In this document: positions 30,445 to 39,761 of the stretch, one piece after another | How positions within the stretch are numbered: the stretch's first letter is position 1 | Layout of the letters: the number at the start of each line of letters is the position of its first letter | NCBI GenBank assembly: GCA_016125255.1 | Contig: WGMD01000001.1 | Coordinates: forward strand, 1 to 64,000 | Direction: 5' to 3' | Length of the DNA: 64,000 bases | Source of the DNA: Planctomycetota bacterium | Lineage (GTDB): Bacteria > Planctomycetota > Phycisphaerae > Phycisphaerales > Zrk34 | Notes under the pieces: generated by a model | Told to the model about the DNA's origin: nothing | Seen by the model: the letters and a program-made list of their open reading frames with translations, nothing else | The model's database searches: none | Made by a program: the position numbers and the translations under genes

Positions 30445-31356
30445 ATGAGCATTCTCATCAATTCGAACACCAAGGTCATCTGCCAGGGCATCACCGGCTC
30501 CGCCGGCGCTTTCCATACCAAGGGCTGCCTCGACTACGGCACGAAAATGGTCGGCGGCATCACGCCCGGCAAGGGCGGACAGAAAGACGCCAACGGCCTG
30601 CCGATCTTCAACACCGTCGAAGACGCGGTCAAATCCACCGGCGCCGACGCCACGATGATCTTCGTGCCCCCGCCCTTCGCCGGCGACGCCATTCTCGAAG
30701 CCGCCGACGCCGGCGTCCGCGTCATCATCGCCATCACCGAAGGCATCCCCGTCGCCGACATGATCCGCGTCAAGGAAGCGCTGAAGCGCTATCCCAACTC
30801 GTACCTGATCGGCCCCAACTGCCCCGGCGTGATCAGCCCCGCCGAGAAAAACCCGTGCAAAATCGGCATCATGCCCGGCTACATTCATATGCCCAAGAGC
30901 AAGGCCAAGACCGGCAAGGCCGTCGGCATCATCAGCCGTTCGGGCACGCTGACGTACGAAGCCGTCTGGCAGTGCTCGGCCTGCGGGATCGGGCAGACGA
31001 CCTGCATCGGCATCGGCGGCGACCCGGTCAAGGGACTCAACTTCATCGACCTGATGGACATGTTCAACGATGATCCCGAAACCGACGGCATCATGATGAT
31101 CGGCGAAATCGGCGGGTCCGACGAGGAGAAGGCCGCGGCGCATATCAAGGCGAAGATCAAGAAGCCCGTCGCCGCCTTCATCGCCGGCCGCACCGCCCCG
31201 CCCGGCAAACGCATGGGCCACGCCGGCGCGATCATCTCCGGCGGTCAGGGCACGGCCGAGACGAAGATCGCCGCGCTGACCGACGCCGGCATCGCCGTCG
31301 CGCAAAGCCCCGCGGACATGGGCGAAGCGATGGCAAGGGCGCTGAAATTGGCGTAA
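30445..31356 (+). CDS. sucD: Succinate-CoA ligase alpha subunit
   Basis: The alpha subunit of succinyl-CoA synthetase (303 residues) in the TCA cycle. [20 protein letters not shown] and [12 protein letters not shown] form the CoA-binding N-terminal domain, [12 protein letters not shown] and [13 protein letters not shown] follow, and the phospho-His is near 259 in MGHAGAII. The beta subunit gene sucC, usually adjacent, is not in this window. ATG 30445 follows AGGA at about 8 bases. A good terminator comes after it (31402-31433). Confidence 0.95.
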   Translation: MSILINSNTKVICQGITGSAGAFHTKGCLDYGTKMVGGITPGKGGQKDANGLPIFNTVEDAVKSTGADATMIFVPPPFAGDAILEAADAGVRVIIAITEGIPVADMIRVKEALKRYPNSYLIGPNCPGVISPAEKNPCKIGIMPGYIHMPKSKAKTGKAVGIISRSGTLTYEAVWQCSACGIGQTTCIGIGGDPVKGLNFIDLMDMFNDDPETDGIMMIGEIGGSDEEKAAAHIKAKIKKPVAAFIAGRTAPPGKRMGHAGAIISGGQGTAETKIAALTDAGIAVAQSPADMGEAMARALKLA

Positions 31357-31401
31357 CGAAAGCCGTCAGGTTTCAGCTTTCAGCAATCAGCCGCAAATGA
31401 T

Positions 31402-31433
31402 AAGGCCCCGCCGCAACGGTGGGGCCTTTCTTC
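31402..31433 (+). terminator. Rho-independent terminator after sucD
   Basis: AAGGCCCC at 31402-31409 pairs with GGGGCCTT at 31421-31428 through an inner CCG/CGG stem, followed by a T-rich tail. It lies between sucD and the convergent response-regulator gene, so it may serve both. Weak inverted TTTCAGCTTTCAGC-like arms flank it. Confidence 0.85.
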
Positions 31434-31472
31434 TTTGCTGATCGCTGACGCCTGAAAGCTGACCGCTTCCTG

Positions 31473-32102
31473 CTATTCCGGCCTCAACCCCTGCTGTTCA
31501 TATTCGGCGAGTTTGTTGTAGAGCGTGCGGCGGGAGATGCCCAGCGCTTCGGCGGCGGCGGTGCGGTTGCCGGCATGCGTCTTGATCGCCGCGAAGATCA
31601 TCTGCCGCTCCACTTCCGCGATCGTCTGCGGCTTCGGCGCTTCCGCCTCGCCCGCGGGTGCCTCCGGCGCATCGTTTGCATCGGGCAGACTCGGCATCAC
31701 CGGCGAAAGCCGACGCCGCGCCCGGTCCAACGCCGCTTCGATCTCGCCCAGATGGCACGGCTTGGCCAGAAAGTCGACGACGTTGTGACGGATCGCGCGC
31801 TGCGCGGCGGGCACGTCGCCGAAGCCCGTCATGATGATGACCGGCGTGTCGGCGTAGCGCTCGCGGAAACGGTCGAGAAACGAAAGCCCGTCCATCACCG
31901 GCAGATTCAGATCGAGCATGACGATATCCGCCGGCCGCTCGGCCAGAAGCGAAAACGCCTGCTCGGCCGTCCGCGCCGCGACGGGATCGTAACCCATCTC
32001 CGGCAGCACATCGACGAGCAATTCGCGCAGCCGACTTTCATCTTCAATGATCAGCACGCGCCGGCGTTGGGCCGCCATCGAACTCATCGGACCTTCCATC
32101 AT
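31473..32102 (-). CDS. Response regulator, REC plus Fis-type HTH
   Basis: A 209-residue regulator. The receiver domain (about 14-130) has a phospho-Asp in IVMLDLNLPVMDG and Lys in DFLAKPCHLGEIE. A linker and a Fis-type HTH (AAIKTHAGNRTAAAEALG, SRRTLYNKLAEYE) follow. It lacks the AAA+ sigma-54 activation domain of NtrC-type proteins, so it resembles the short RegA/ActR-like type. The start overlaps the stop of the kinase gene by 4 bp (ATGA), making kinase and regulator a co-translated two-component pair. The next ATG, 3 bases on, is equally possible. Confidence 0.9.
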   Translation of the reverse strand: MMEGPMSSMAAQRRRVLIIEDESRLRELLVDVLPEMGYDPVAARTAEQAFSLLAERPADIVMLDLNLPVMDGLSFLDRFRERYADTPVIIMTGFGDVPAAQRAIRHNVVDFLAKPCHLGEIEAALDRARRRLSPVMPSLPDANDAPEAPAGEAEAPKPQTIAEVERQMIFAAIKTHAGNRTAAAEALGISRRTLYNKLAEYEQQGLRPE

Positions 32103-33589
32103 GACGCCGTCACCGTGCCGACCGACGAAGCCGCGGACTCCAGCGGCGCGCCCGCCGCGGGAAGCTCGAACGTGAACACGCTGCCCGCACCGACGCCGGC
32201 GCTGCGGGCGTGCAGCCGGCCCCGGTGCTGCATCGCGATGGCGTGCGCCACCGAAAGGCCCAATCCCGTGCCGCGCTGATCACGCTGCGGTTTATCCGTA
32301 AAAAACGGCTCGAACACGCGCGGCAGCGCCTCGGCGCTGAGGCCGCGACCGTTGTCGGTGACTTGGATCGTGATCCAACCCGCCTGCCGGCGCACCTGCA
32401 CATCGACCCGCCCCGTCCGCGGCTCCACCGCCTCCAGCGCGTTGGACACGACGTTGATGAGCACCTGCGTGATCTGCGCTTCGTTGGCCTCGGCGATCAG
32501 CGGCGCGGTTTCGTCCAGCTCGACGTTCACGCTCCGGTCGGCGAACTGGGGCAGTCCGCCGAGCAGTTCGCCGACGCGCTGAACGATGGGCCCGATCGGC
32601 GTGGGCCGGCGCGTCTGTTCATTTTCAGGGCGCGACAGGGTCAGTAGCTGCGCCGTGATGTCGCGGCAGCGGAAGGCCTCTTCGCAGACGATCTTCAGCG
32701 CCTTGGCCGATCGCTCCATCGCGGCCGGACTGGTCGCATCGCGGTTGAGCATGGCGAGCGCCGACTCGGCGTAGCCGCAGATGATGCCCAGCGGGTTGTT
32801 GATTTCATGGGCGAGTCCCGCCGCCAGATACCCGACGCTCGCGAGCCGCTCGGAACGGACAAGTTGCTGACTCCGCGCGTTGACCTGCTCCTCCAGATCG
32901 CGGTAGAGCGTGTCGAGGTGGTCCGCCATGCGATTGAACTGCACGGCGAGCTGGGCGAATTCGCGGTCGCCTTCCGTGGGCACATGATGATCGAAGTCGG
33001 CGGCGGCGGCGCGGCGGACCGCCGCATCGAGCCGGCGCAGCGGCGACATCACGCTGCGATACTGACGCACGCCGATGACGATCGCCGCGATGAGCGTGGC
33101 GGCGAGCAGACCGGCGAGCGCCCAGATCGTCGCGGTGAGGCGATCGGATGCGGCGCGGCGGTTGTCGATGATGCGCGTGCGCATGTCGGCGGCGAGCGTG
33201 GCGACCTCGCCCAGGGCGGTGTTGATCTGATCGACGCGCGGCTCAGCCCGATGGCTCTGATCGATCACCCGATTGAGCCGATCGATGATCGAAGCGATCG
33301 CCGGCGAGGGCTCGCGTTTCTGAAGCTCCTCCGCCAATCGCAACGCCGTGCCGATCTCCGCGCTGACGGCGTCGGCGTCCTTGATCTGTGCGTTGATGAG
33401 CAGCCGGGCCGATGCGGCGTGATGGCCCACTTCGTACACCGCCCGAAGCTGATCGTACCGATCCTCCGCCACATCAAAATGCTTGCTCATGCCCATGAGC
33501 CCCCACACCGACGCCCCGCCGATGAGCAGCAGCGCCGCCACGAGCGCGACGATGTGAAGGGCGAGTTTGCGGGCGAGCGTCATGGGCAT
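32099..33589 (-). CDS. Membrane sensor histidine kinase
   Basis: A 496-residue kinase. Two transmembrane helices (near 12-30 and 165-187) flank an extracytoplasmic helical sensor of about 130 residues; a HAMP region (PLRRLDAAVRRAAAADFDHH), HisKA (LAAGLAHEINNPLGIICGYA, phospho-His) and HATPase (TDNGRGLS, GTGLGLSVAHAI) follow. The stimulus is unknown. ATG 33589 has AAGG 5 bases upstream; GTG 33595 also fits the frame. It is the partner of the regulator downstream, and a palindrome-free gap separates it from the divergent 33713 gene. Confidence 0.92.
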   Translation of the reverse strand: MPMTLARKLALHIVALVAALLLIGGASVWGLMGMSKHFDVAEDRYDQLRAVYEVGHHAASARLLINAQIKDADAVSAEIGTALRLAEELQKREPSPAIASIIDRLNRVIDQSHRAEPRVDQINTALGEVATLAADMRTRIIDNRRAASDRLTATIWALAGLLAATLIAAIVIGVRQYRSVMSPLRRLDAAVRRAAAADFDHHVPTEGDREFAQLAVQFNRMADHLDTLYRDLEEQVNARSQQLVRSERLASVGYLAAGLAHEINNPLGIICGYAESALAMLNRDATSPAAMERSAKALKIVCEEAFRCRDITAQLLTLSRPENEQTRRPTPIGPIVQRVGELLGGLPQFADRSVNVELDETAPLIAEANEAQITQVLINVVSNALEAVEPRTGRVDVQVRRQAGWITIQVTDNGRGLSAEALPRVFEPFFTDKPQRDQRGTGLGLSVAHAIAMQHRGRLHARSAGVGAGSVFTFELPAAGAPLESAASSVGTVTAS

Positions 33590-33712
33590 TCTCACCTTGA
33601 AAAATCGGGCTCCCGATTATACGCCGACCTTCCCGACCGCCTGAAACGTGCACATATTGCCCATGCCTCGACGCCTTGCCGTCGCTCTCGCCGCCGCTTA
33701 CGCTCTTGGCCT

Positions 33713-34060
33713 GTGCAACGACGGATCACGCCCATCGCGACGCTCCTCTGGCTGAGTCTCTGGCTCGGCGTCATCGTCCCCGTGCACACACGCGGGGGCA
33801 TCAGCGACGACGCCTGCGCCGCTCATGGCAAGTCGTGCTGCGCCGCCCCCGCCGACGCGCCGCCGACGCCCAAAGATCAGCCGATGCGCCACTGCGCCGT
33901 CTGCGATCTGGTGGCCCGACTCGACGCCACGCCCCCGCCCGATCTTTCGCTTCCCCCCGCCGGTCTGGCGCTGCGCCTGACCCCGCCCGCGCCGGAGGCA
34001 TCGCCCCGTGCCGCTCACTTCGTCCATTACTTTGAGCGCGGCCCGCCGACGTCGGCCTGA
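33713..34060 (+). CDS. Small Cys-rich membrane or periplasmic protein (DUF2946-like)
   Basis: A 115-residue protein with an N-terminal membrane or signal segment (IATLLWLSLWLGVIVPVH) and a Cys/His-rich part (CAAHGKSCC and MRHCAVCDLVARLD) that suggests metal binding. DUF2946-like proteins have this form, but I am not sure of membership. It starts at GTG 33713 in an open frame that continues upstream; the ribosome site is poor. The gene ends 64 bases before an outer-membrane protein gene, so they may act together. Confidence 0.5.
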   Translation: MQRRITPIATLLWLSLWLGVIVPVHTRGGISDDACAAHGKSCCAAPADAPPTPKDQPMRHCAVCDLVARLDATPPPDLSLPPAGLALRLTPPAPEASPRAAHFVHYFERGPPTSA

Positions 34061-34124
34061 TCATACGCCGATCCATCCAACATCATTCTCCGCTTTTCAT
34101 TCAACCCGCATTCGAGGTTCAATC

Positions 34125-34916
34125 ATGTTGCGCATCCGCATCCTCACCGTTCTATCCCTCTGCACTCTCTCCGCCTTCGCATTCGCTCACGGCGATGAAG
34201 AAGGCGGGCCGCTCCACTTCGATCATCCGCTCGTCGCCGAGTCGCCCTCGCCCGACACGAAGATCCGCCTCGACTACATCTTCGAAAACTCCGCCAACGG
34301 CGAAGGCGATCGACACACGCTCAACGTCGAAGGCGAATACGCCTTCAATCCCTCCTTCAGCATCGAAGTCAATGCGCCCTACACCTGGCTCAACCCCGAT
34401 GCCGGCGGAACGACCAGCCACTTCGACAGCGCTGAGATCGCCCTCAAGTACGCCAACTTCGCCTTCGCCGACCGCGGCCTGCTCGTCGGCGGCGGGATCG
34501 AGTTCGGCCTGCCCACCGGCGACGCCGGCCGCGACATCGGGTCCGATCACCAACTCGACATCGAACCCTACATCGACCTCGGCTACCGCAACGGGCCGTG
34601 GCAGATCGTCGGATTCGCCTCGCTGGGCATCCCCGCCAATCGCAACGGCGACGACGAGGCCGACTTCGAAATTGGCTGGAATCTCGCCGTGCTGCGCGAA
34701 CTTAACGAGCAGTTCACCGCCGTGCTCGAATTCGACGGCGAATACAGCTTCAACGGCGACGAAGGCGATCATGAGATCATCAACATCACGCCCGGCCTCA
34801 AGGTCCGCCCCTTCGATCATCAGAACGTGCAGGTCGGCCTCGGCGTGCGGCTGCCGCTCACGAGCGACCGCGAATTCAACGTGCAGTCGATCGTGTCGAT
34901 CTTCTGGCATTTCTGA
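34125..34916 (+). CDS. Outer-membrane beta-barrel protein, transporter-like
   Basis: A 263-residue exported protein. A signal peptide (ILTVLSLCTLSAFAFA) precedes alternating strands such as TLNVEGEYAFNPSFSIEVNA, LLVGGGIEFGLPTGD and INITPGLKVRPF, ending in SIVSIFWHF with a terminal Phe, the typical C-terminal signature of outer-membrane barrels. It resembles the phenol/MetA-type or transporter barrels used by several groups. The substrate is unknown. GAGG 7 bases before ATG 34125 supports the start. The 33713 gene with Cys/His-rich motifs is just upstream. Confidence 0.75.
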   Translation: MLRIRILTVLSLCTLSAFAFAHGDEEGGPLHFDHPLVAESPSPDTKIRLDYIFENSANGEGDRHTLNVEGEYAFNPSFSIEVNAPYTWLNPDAGGTTSHFDSAEIALKYANFAFADRGLLVGGGIEFGLPTGDAGRDIGSDHQLDIEPYIDLGYRNGPWQIVGFASLGIPANRNGDDEADFEIGWNLAVLRELNEQFTAVLEFDGEYSFNGDEGDHEIINITPGLKVRPFDHQNVQVGLGVRLPLTSDREFNVQSIVSIFWHF

Positions 34917-34936
34917 CGCCGCGTACAATGGGCCGC

Positions 34937-36196
34937 ATGTTCGACCCGTGGCCCCGGCTGCTGGACGAACCGGCGCTGATCGCGGCGGCCGGTTCGTGCG
35001 ATGATCTGACCGCGCCCGCGGCCGTGGCGTCGCTGCGCAAATCGTGGCCGGCGGAACTGGTGCAGGCGGCGATCGCGCTGACGATCGCCCGCCACAAAGC
35101 CGCCGCGAAGTTCGACCATGCCGACCGCCTCGTCGCCGACCCCGTCGGCGTCGAGCAGGCGACGAGCATCGACGTCGCGCGCCACAAGGCCCGGCGCTTC
35201 ACCGAGGCGGGCATCGACACGGTCGTCGATCTGTGCTGCGGGATCGGCGGCGATGCGCTGGCCTTCGCCGAGTCGATGCGCGTGCTGCTGATCGATCGTG
35301 ATCCGGCGCGTGCATGGATGGCGCGGCACAACACGCGACAGCCCGCCGCGGTGGCGGATGTGACGACGCTCAAACTCGACGGACTGGCGTTTCACATCGA
35401 CCCCGATCGCCGACTGGGCGGGCGGCGGGCATGGCGCTACGAAGACTGCGCACCGGGGCCGGGGTTTTTGAACACGCTGAGCGGCGACGGCGCGATGAAG
35501 CTCTCGCCCGGCGCGGACCTGGCGCAGCTTCCGCGCGGCGAAATCGAAATCATCAGCCGCGCCGGCACGCTCGTGCAGACCGTCGTCTGGACCGGACGCC
35601 TGGCGCGACACGATCGCACCGCGACGCTCATTCTGCCCCCCCTCCCTCCGAGGGAGGGGCTGGGGGAGGGTGAATCGCATCCGTCCCAGTCGTGTTCCGA
35701 ATCGGAGTTGAAACATCGTGACTCACTCGAACGGATCAGCTTCACCCCCACCCAACCCTCCCCCTCGAAGGGGGAGGGCTTCAGAAGCATCACCTTGCAC
35801 GGCTCCCCCGGCGAGCCGCCGCTGACGGAGCCGGCGAGATTTCTCTACACCGTCGACCCGGCCATCGAACGGGCGGCGCTCATGCCTGTGTTGTGCGGAC
35901 AACTGAACCTCGCGGCGATTCATCCGGCGCTGGGGCTGCTCACAAGCGATCGCGTCCTCGAAAGTCCGTGGCTGCGGCGGTTCGAGCTGATCGAAACGCA
36001 GCCGTGGCGCCCGCGGAAGATCAAGGCGTGGCTCGTCGCTCATGACGCCGGCGTCGTCGAGGTCAAAACGCGCGACAAGGCGGTCGACCCCGATGTCGTC
36101 GCGCGGCAGATGCGCGGCGACGGACCCGAAGTGTTCACGCTCTTTGTCCTGCGCTATGATCGCAAAGTCGTGTGCCTCATCACGCGGCGGCAATAG
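34937..36196 (+). CDS. SAM-dependent methyltransferase (THUMP-like) with in-frame REP insertion
   Basis: A protein of about 420 residues with a SAM-binding motif VVDLCCGIGGDALAFAES and LLIDRDPARAWMARHN. The later segments (EPARFLYTVDPAIERA, AWLVAHDAGVVEVKTRD) suggest a THUMP-like methyltransferase; the target is unknown. Between the two halves a REP-like pair (35633-35784) is translated without a stop (LPPREGLGEGE and PSPSKGEGF). It adds about 50 residues near 233-283. Whether the enzyme still folds is unknown. The start at ATG 34937 follows a TACAAT hexamer, and ATG 34928 is also possible. The stop overlaps the ribosome site of the next gene. Confidence 0.75.
   Translation: MFDPWPRLLDEPALIAAAGSCDDLTAPAAVASLRKSWPAELVQAAIALTIARHKAAAKFDHADRLVADPVGVEQATSIDVARHKARRFTEAGIDTVVDLCCGIGGDALAFAESMRVLLIDRDPARAWMARHNTRQPAAVADVTTLKLDGLAFHIDPDRRLGGRRAWRYEDCAPGPGFLNTLSGDGAMKLSPGADLAQLPRGEIEIISRAGTLVQTVVWTGRLARHDRTATLILPPLPPREGLGEGESHPSQSCSESELKHRDSLERISFTPTQPSPSKGEGFRSITLHGSPGEPPLTEPARFLYTVDPAIERAALMPVLCGQLNLAAIHPALGLLTSDRVLESPWLRRFELIETQPWRPRKIKAWLVAHDAGVVEVKTRDKAVDPDVVARQMRGDGPEVFTLFVLRYDRKVVCLITRRQ
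35633..35784. repeat. REP-like inverted pair inside a coding gene
   Basis: The left arm 35633-35674 (CCCTCCCTCCGAGGGAGGGG core) and the right arm 35741-35784 (CCCTCCCCCTCGAAGGGGGA core) are related inverted hairpins with about 66 bases between them. Both arms and the spacer are open in the methyltransferase frame. Confidence 0.85.
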
Positions 36197-36205
36197 GAGT
36201 CAGTC

Positions 36206-38305
36206 ATGCGAATTTGTGCGTTGATGGTGTGCCTGCTGCTGGTGCGCGCGGCGAGCGGCGCGGAATTTTTCGTGGCGACCAATGGCGATGACACCCAAGC
36301 CGGCACGGCCGATCAACCGTTCGCCACAATCGCGCGGGCCCAGCGGGCGGTGCGCGAAATGAAGGAGCGCGACGATCCGATCATCGTGACGATCCGCGGG
36401 GGAACGTACTTTCTCGATGAACCGCTGACGTTCGAACCCGCCGACAGTGGGACGGAAAAGTCGCCGGTGATTTATCAGGCGGCGGGCGAGCGCGTCGTGA
36501 TCAGCGGCGGGATCGCCGTCACGAGCTGGACCGCCGACGAGCGCGGCTGGTGGCACGCGGCGATGCCCGAAGGCGTCTACTTCGGCGAACTGTTCGTCAA
36601 TGATCAGCGCGCCCCGCGGCCGCGCATGCCGGCGAAGGGGTACTACCGTATTGCACAGACGCTCGAACCGACGGAAGCCAATCGCAAGCGCGGGGCGGAC
36701 CGGTTCGGTTTCTCCAACGAGGAGATCCGCGGCGACTGGGCGGCGCTGTCCGATGTGGAGGTCATCAGTTTTCATCGCTGGACCGCGTCGCGCATGCGGA
36801 TCGCTTCGGTCGATGCCGACCAGCACATCGTCACCTTCACCGGCCCGACGCGCAGCACGGCCGACTGGTGCATCTACGAAAAGAACCACCGCTACCTCGT
36901 CGAAAACGTGCGCGAAGCGCTGGGCCAGCCCGGCCAGTGGTACTTCGACCGGGCCAAGCGCGATCTGATCTACATCCCGCGCGAAGGTCAGACGCCCGCC
37001 AACACAAGCGTGATCGCCCCGCGGCTCGAACAGCTTGTCGTGTTCAAGGGCGATGTGAAGCAGCGAAAATGGGTCGAGCACATCGGTCTGCGCGGGCTGA
37101 TCTTCGCGCACTCGAACTGGACGCTCAACGACGGCGGCGAAAGCTTTCCGCAGGCGGCGATCAACATGGGCGAAGCGATCGCGGCGACGGGAGCGCGGCA
37201 TGTGACGATCAGCGACGGCGCGATCGTACACACCGGCGGGTACGCCATCGGTTTCGGAGCCGGCTGCCGGGAGAACACGGTCGAGCGCTGCGAGATGGTC
37301 GATTTGGGCGCGGGCGGCGTGAAGATCGGAAACGCCGGCGGGGCCCACACGTGGCCGATCGGCGGGTATGACCCGAACGATGATGAATCGCGCGTCGAGA
37401 AGATTCGCGTGAGCGAATGCACGATCGCGCACGGCGGGCGGATCGACCCGGCGGCGATCGGCGTCTGGATCGGGTTCGCTTCGCACAACACGATCGAGCA
37501 CAACGACATTTTCGATTTCTACTACAGCGGGCTGAGCGTGGGATGGACCTGGGGCTACGCCGAGCCGAGCAGGACGCACGATAACGAAGTCGCGTTCAAC
37601 GATGTGCACACGCTCGGACAGGGCGTGCTCAATGACATGGGCGGCATCTACACGCTGGGCGTCTCCCCCAACACGCGCATCCATCACAACATCTTCCGCG
37701 ACATCTACTGCGAAGCCGGCGGGTACGGCGGATGGGGGCTCTACACCGACGAGGGATCGACCGGCGTCGTGATGGATCACAACCTCGTGTACAACACCTC
37801 CAGCGGCTCGTTCCATCAGCACTACGGCAAGGACAACGTCATCGCCAACAACATCCTGGTCAACTCGCGCGACTGGCAGCTCCGCCGCTCGCGCAGCGAA
37901 GATCACCGCAGCTTCACGATTACGCACAACATCATCTACTGGACCAACGGGTCGACCGCTGTGAGCGGCAACTGGGCCAACGATCATTACGACATCGACG
38001 CCAATCTCTACTTCAACACCGTCGGCCCGGTGCGCTTCGACATCAAGGGATTCGCCCCGCGCGATGTGACGAAATCGACCGACGGCACGCTGAGCTTCGA
38101 GGAATGGCAACAGCGCGGGCACGACACGCATTCGATCGTCGCCGACCCGCTTTTCGTCGATGCCGCCGCGGGCGACTTTCACCTCAAGCCCGACTCGCCG
38201 GCGACGAAGATCGGCTTCGAGCCCTTCGACTCCGCGCAGGCCGGTCGGACGACGCCCGTGACGCTCACGAAGGACATGCCCCCCGTCCCCGCGTCGTTTG
38301 AATAA
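36206..38305 (+). CDS. Secreted right-handed parallel beta-helix protein
   Basis: A 699-residue exported protein. A signal peptide (LMVCLLLVRAASGA) precedes EFFVATNGDDTQAGTADQPF, ATIARAQRAVREMKE and TIRGGTYFLDEPLTF, the usual start of pectate-lyase-like or GH141-like helices, and then a series of beta-helix coils (NTVERCEMVDL, NTIEHNDIFDFYYSG, DHNLVYNTSSG, ITHNIIYWTNG). It ends VADPLFVDAAAGDFHLKPDS. A polysaccharide-degrading role is likely, but no catalytic residue can be assigned. AGGAG 6 bases before ATG 36206 supports the start; the preceding stop is within this site. A terminator-type palindrome follows. Confidence 0.85.
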   Translation: MRICALMVCLLLVRAASGAEFFVATNGDDTQAGTADQPFATIARAQRAVREMKERDDPIIVTIRGGTYFLDEPLTFEPADSGTEKSPVIYQAAGERVVISGGIAVTSWTADERGWWHAAMPEGVYFGELFVNDQRAPRPRMPAKGYYRIAQTLEPTEANRKRGADRFGFSNEEIRGDWAALSDVEVISFHRWTASRMRIASVDADQHIVTFTGPTRSTADWCIYEKNHRYLVENVREALGQPGQWYFDRAKRDLIYIPREGQTPANTSVIAPRLEQLVVFKGDVKQRKWVEHIGLRGLIFAHSNWTLNDGGESFPQAAINMGEAIAATGARHVTISDGAIVHTGGYAIGFGAGCRENTVERCEMVDLGAGGVKIGNAGGAHTWPIGGYDPNDDESRVEKIRVSECTIAHGGRIDPAAIGVWIGFASHNTIEHNDIFDFYYSGLSVGWTWGYAEPSRTHDNEVAFNDVHTLGQGVLNDMGGIYTLGVSPNTRIHHNIFRDIYCEAGGYGGWGLYTDEGSTGVVMDHNLVYNTSSGSFHQHYGKDNVIANNILVNSRDWQLRRSRSEDHRSFTITHNIIYWTNGSTAVSGNWANDHYDIDANLYFNTVGPVRFDIKGFAPRDVTKSTDGTLSFEEWQQRGHDTHSIVADPLFVDAAAGDFHLKPDSPATKIGFEPFDSAQAGRTTPVTLTKDMPPVPASFE

Positions 38306-38335
38306 AACAAAGCGGGGGGACTGAAGTCCCCCCGC
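38303..38335 (-). terminator. Terminator formed by an ACTGAAGT-core palindrome
   Basis: A perfect hairpin (11-bp arms, 38312-38335). On the minus strand it precedes a T-rich tract (from AAAACAAAG), 10 bases beyond the stop of the DUF1080 gene. It could also stop the upstream beta-helix gene from the other side. Confidence 0.75.
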
Positions 38336-38344
38336 CTCTCAATA

Positions 38345-39127
38345 TCAGGGCAATTCACGAATGCGCAGATTGCGGAAGTCGATGGGCGCGCCTTCGGATT
38401 CGAGGCACAGGTATCCGGAGCGCGGCTCGATGTTCGTCCCGCCGCTCACTTCCTCGCCGTTGACCCAGAGGCGCACTTCCCCATTGATCGCGCGGACGTA
38501 GTAGTGATTCCACTCATTCATCGGGCGGGTCAGGTTCTTGGACGGAAAGCTGCGCGTCCCATTGGGCGCGACCGGCGGGAACGGCTTCATCTTCGTGCCG
38601 ACCGGGAACACGTCGCCGTGGCATGTGAACCAGTCGGCGGGCTTCTTGTACTGCTTGGTGTAGACCTCGGTGTAGCCCAGATCGAGGACCTGCACCTCGA
38701 TACCGTGCGGCAGGCCGCCCTTGCCGCTTTGCGTCAACCGGTCGATCGATTCATCGGTGGCCCAGACGAAGATGCCCGAGTTGCCGCCGAATTGACGATG
38801 ACACCACTGCACGACGAGTTCGAAGTTGGTGTACTTCTTGACGGTGCGCATGACGCTGATCGGATGGCCCGTGCAGTGAATGCCCTCATCGGTGAAGGTC
38901 CATGTGTCGTCGGCGGAGTTGACCTTGGTGAAGTCGTCCTTGCCCATCGCCCGCCAACCCTCGCCGGTGCCGTCGATGAACGCCTTGGTGACGGGCTCCA
39001 TCGCCGCCGCCGCCGGCGCCGGCGTCTCGTCGGCCGCACGCACGGACAAAGAAGAAGCGGCCAGCGCGGCCAGACCCGCACCCATCATCGAACGGCGCGA
39101 CGGCTGAACATCGGACGGACGGTCCAT
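38345..39127 (-). CDS. Tat-exported DUF1080 (3-keto-disaccharide hydrolase-like) protein
   Basis: A 260-residue protein. The N-terminus has a twin-arginine signal (PSRRSMMGAGLAALAAS). The mature part is a concanavalin-like DUF1080 fold: DTWTFTDEGIHCTGH, NFELVVQWCHRQFGGNSGIF and WNHYYVRAINGEVRLWVNG, ending with APIDFRNLRIRELP. Members act on sugars (3-keto-disaccharides) or bind carbohydrate; no function here is tested. ATG 39127 has GGAG 8 bases upstream. It is convergent with the beta-helix gene. Confidence 0.85.
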   Translation of the reverse strand: MDRPSDVQPSRRSMMGAGLAALAASSLSVRAADETPAPAAAAMEPVTKAFIDGTGEGWRAMGKDDFTKVNSADDTWTFTDEGIHCTGHPISVMRTVKKYTNFELVVQWCHRQFGGNSGIFVWATDESIDRLTQSGKGGLPHGIEVQVLDLGYTEVYTKQYKKPADWFTCHGDVFPVGTKMKPFPPVAPNGTRSFPSKNLTRPMNEWNHYYVRAINGEVRLWVNGEEVSGGTNIEPRSGYLCLESEGAPIDFRNLRIRELP

Positions 39128-39211
39128 ATGTGATCTCCAACGAATGGGAACATGTGGGCGGGTCGGCGGATTGTAGCATCGTCCGCATGCGTGTGCGCGT
39201 CACCGCTTTTC

Positions 39212-39273
39212 GTTTAGCCGCGACCCGCAGGGGAGCGCTTTCGGTCGCGCTCCCCTGCGGGTCGCGGCTAAAC
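39212..39273. repeat. REP-like palindrome (TTTAGCCGC family)
   Basis: A perfect 27-bp inverted repeat (39212-39238 and 39247-39273) around an 8-base loop. It is the TTTAGC-type palindrome in a non-coding place, between the DUF1080 and zinc-ribbon genes. The ends match the family at 15632 and 58136, while the inner bases differ. Confidence 0.9.
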
Positions 39274-39307
39274 ATCACTGCGAAAACTGGCGCGTCATGG
39301 CGATGAT

Positions 39308-39715
39308 TCACCACGGAATATCATCGTCCCCGAGAATCTCATCGCGCAGGCGGTTGGTCGGCGGGGTTTCGGGGAGGAAGTCGTCTTCGGTCAGTTCGGC
39401 GGCGGGGTCAGGGTCGTCGTCCCATTCGTCGGCGTCAGCGTCCGAGTCATCGTCGTCGCACCACATCATGGAGCCGTCTTCGCAGATGTATTCGGGGTCG
39501 GTGGGGAGGATGTCGAAGCCGAAGCCCTTGCCGTCGCAGTCGGGCGTGGGGCAGCACCAGAAGCCGTGCTTGGAGCCGTCGGGTTCGGTCTCGATGCGCC
39601 ACTCGATGAGGTAGGACTCATATTCGAGTCCGCAGTGGAGGCAGCAGACTTCGGTGGGGATGGCCGGGGGCTTGAAGCAGTCGGCCTGAGCGTCAAGGGG
39701 ATCGTACTCGCTCAT
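39308..39715 (-). CDS. Hypothetical protein with Cys-rich ribbon and acidic tail
   Basis: A 135-residue protein of unknown role. CCLHCGLEYES and FWCCPTPDCDGKGFGF hold CxxC-type pairs that could form a zinc ribbon. The C-terminus is highly acidic (DDDDSDADADEWDDDPDP). The start at ATG 39715 (MSEYDPLDAQ) was chosen because the longer frame to 39802 reads through repeat-free but unconserved residues. It is divergent from aroC, 46 bases apart. Confidence 0.65.
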   Translation of the reverse strand: MSEYDPLDAQADCFKPPAIPTEVCCLHCGLEYESYLIEWRIETEPDGSKHGFWCCPTPDCDGKGFGFDILPTDPEYICEDGSMMWCDDDDSDADADEWDDDPDPAAELTEDDFLPETPPTNRLRDEILGDDDIPW

Positions 39716-39761
39716 GCGGTTATGATACCATGCTCGCAAGGCCGCGACAGGAATTTGACGC

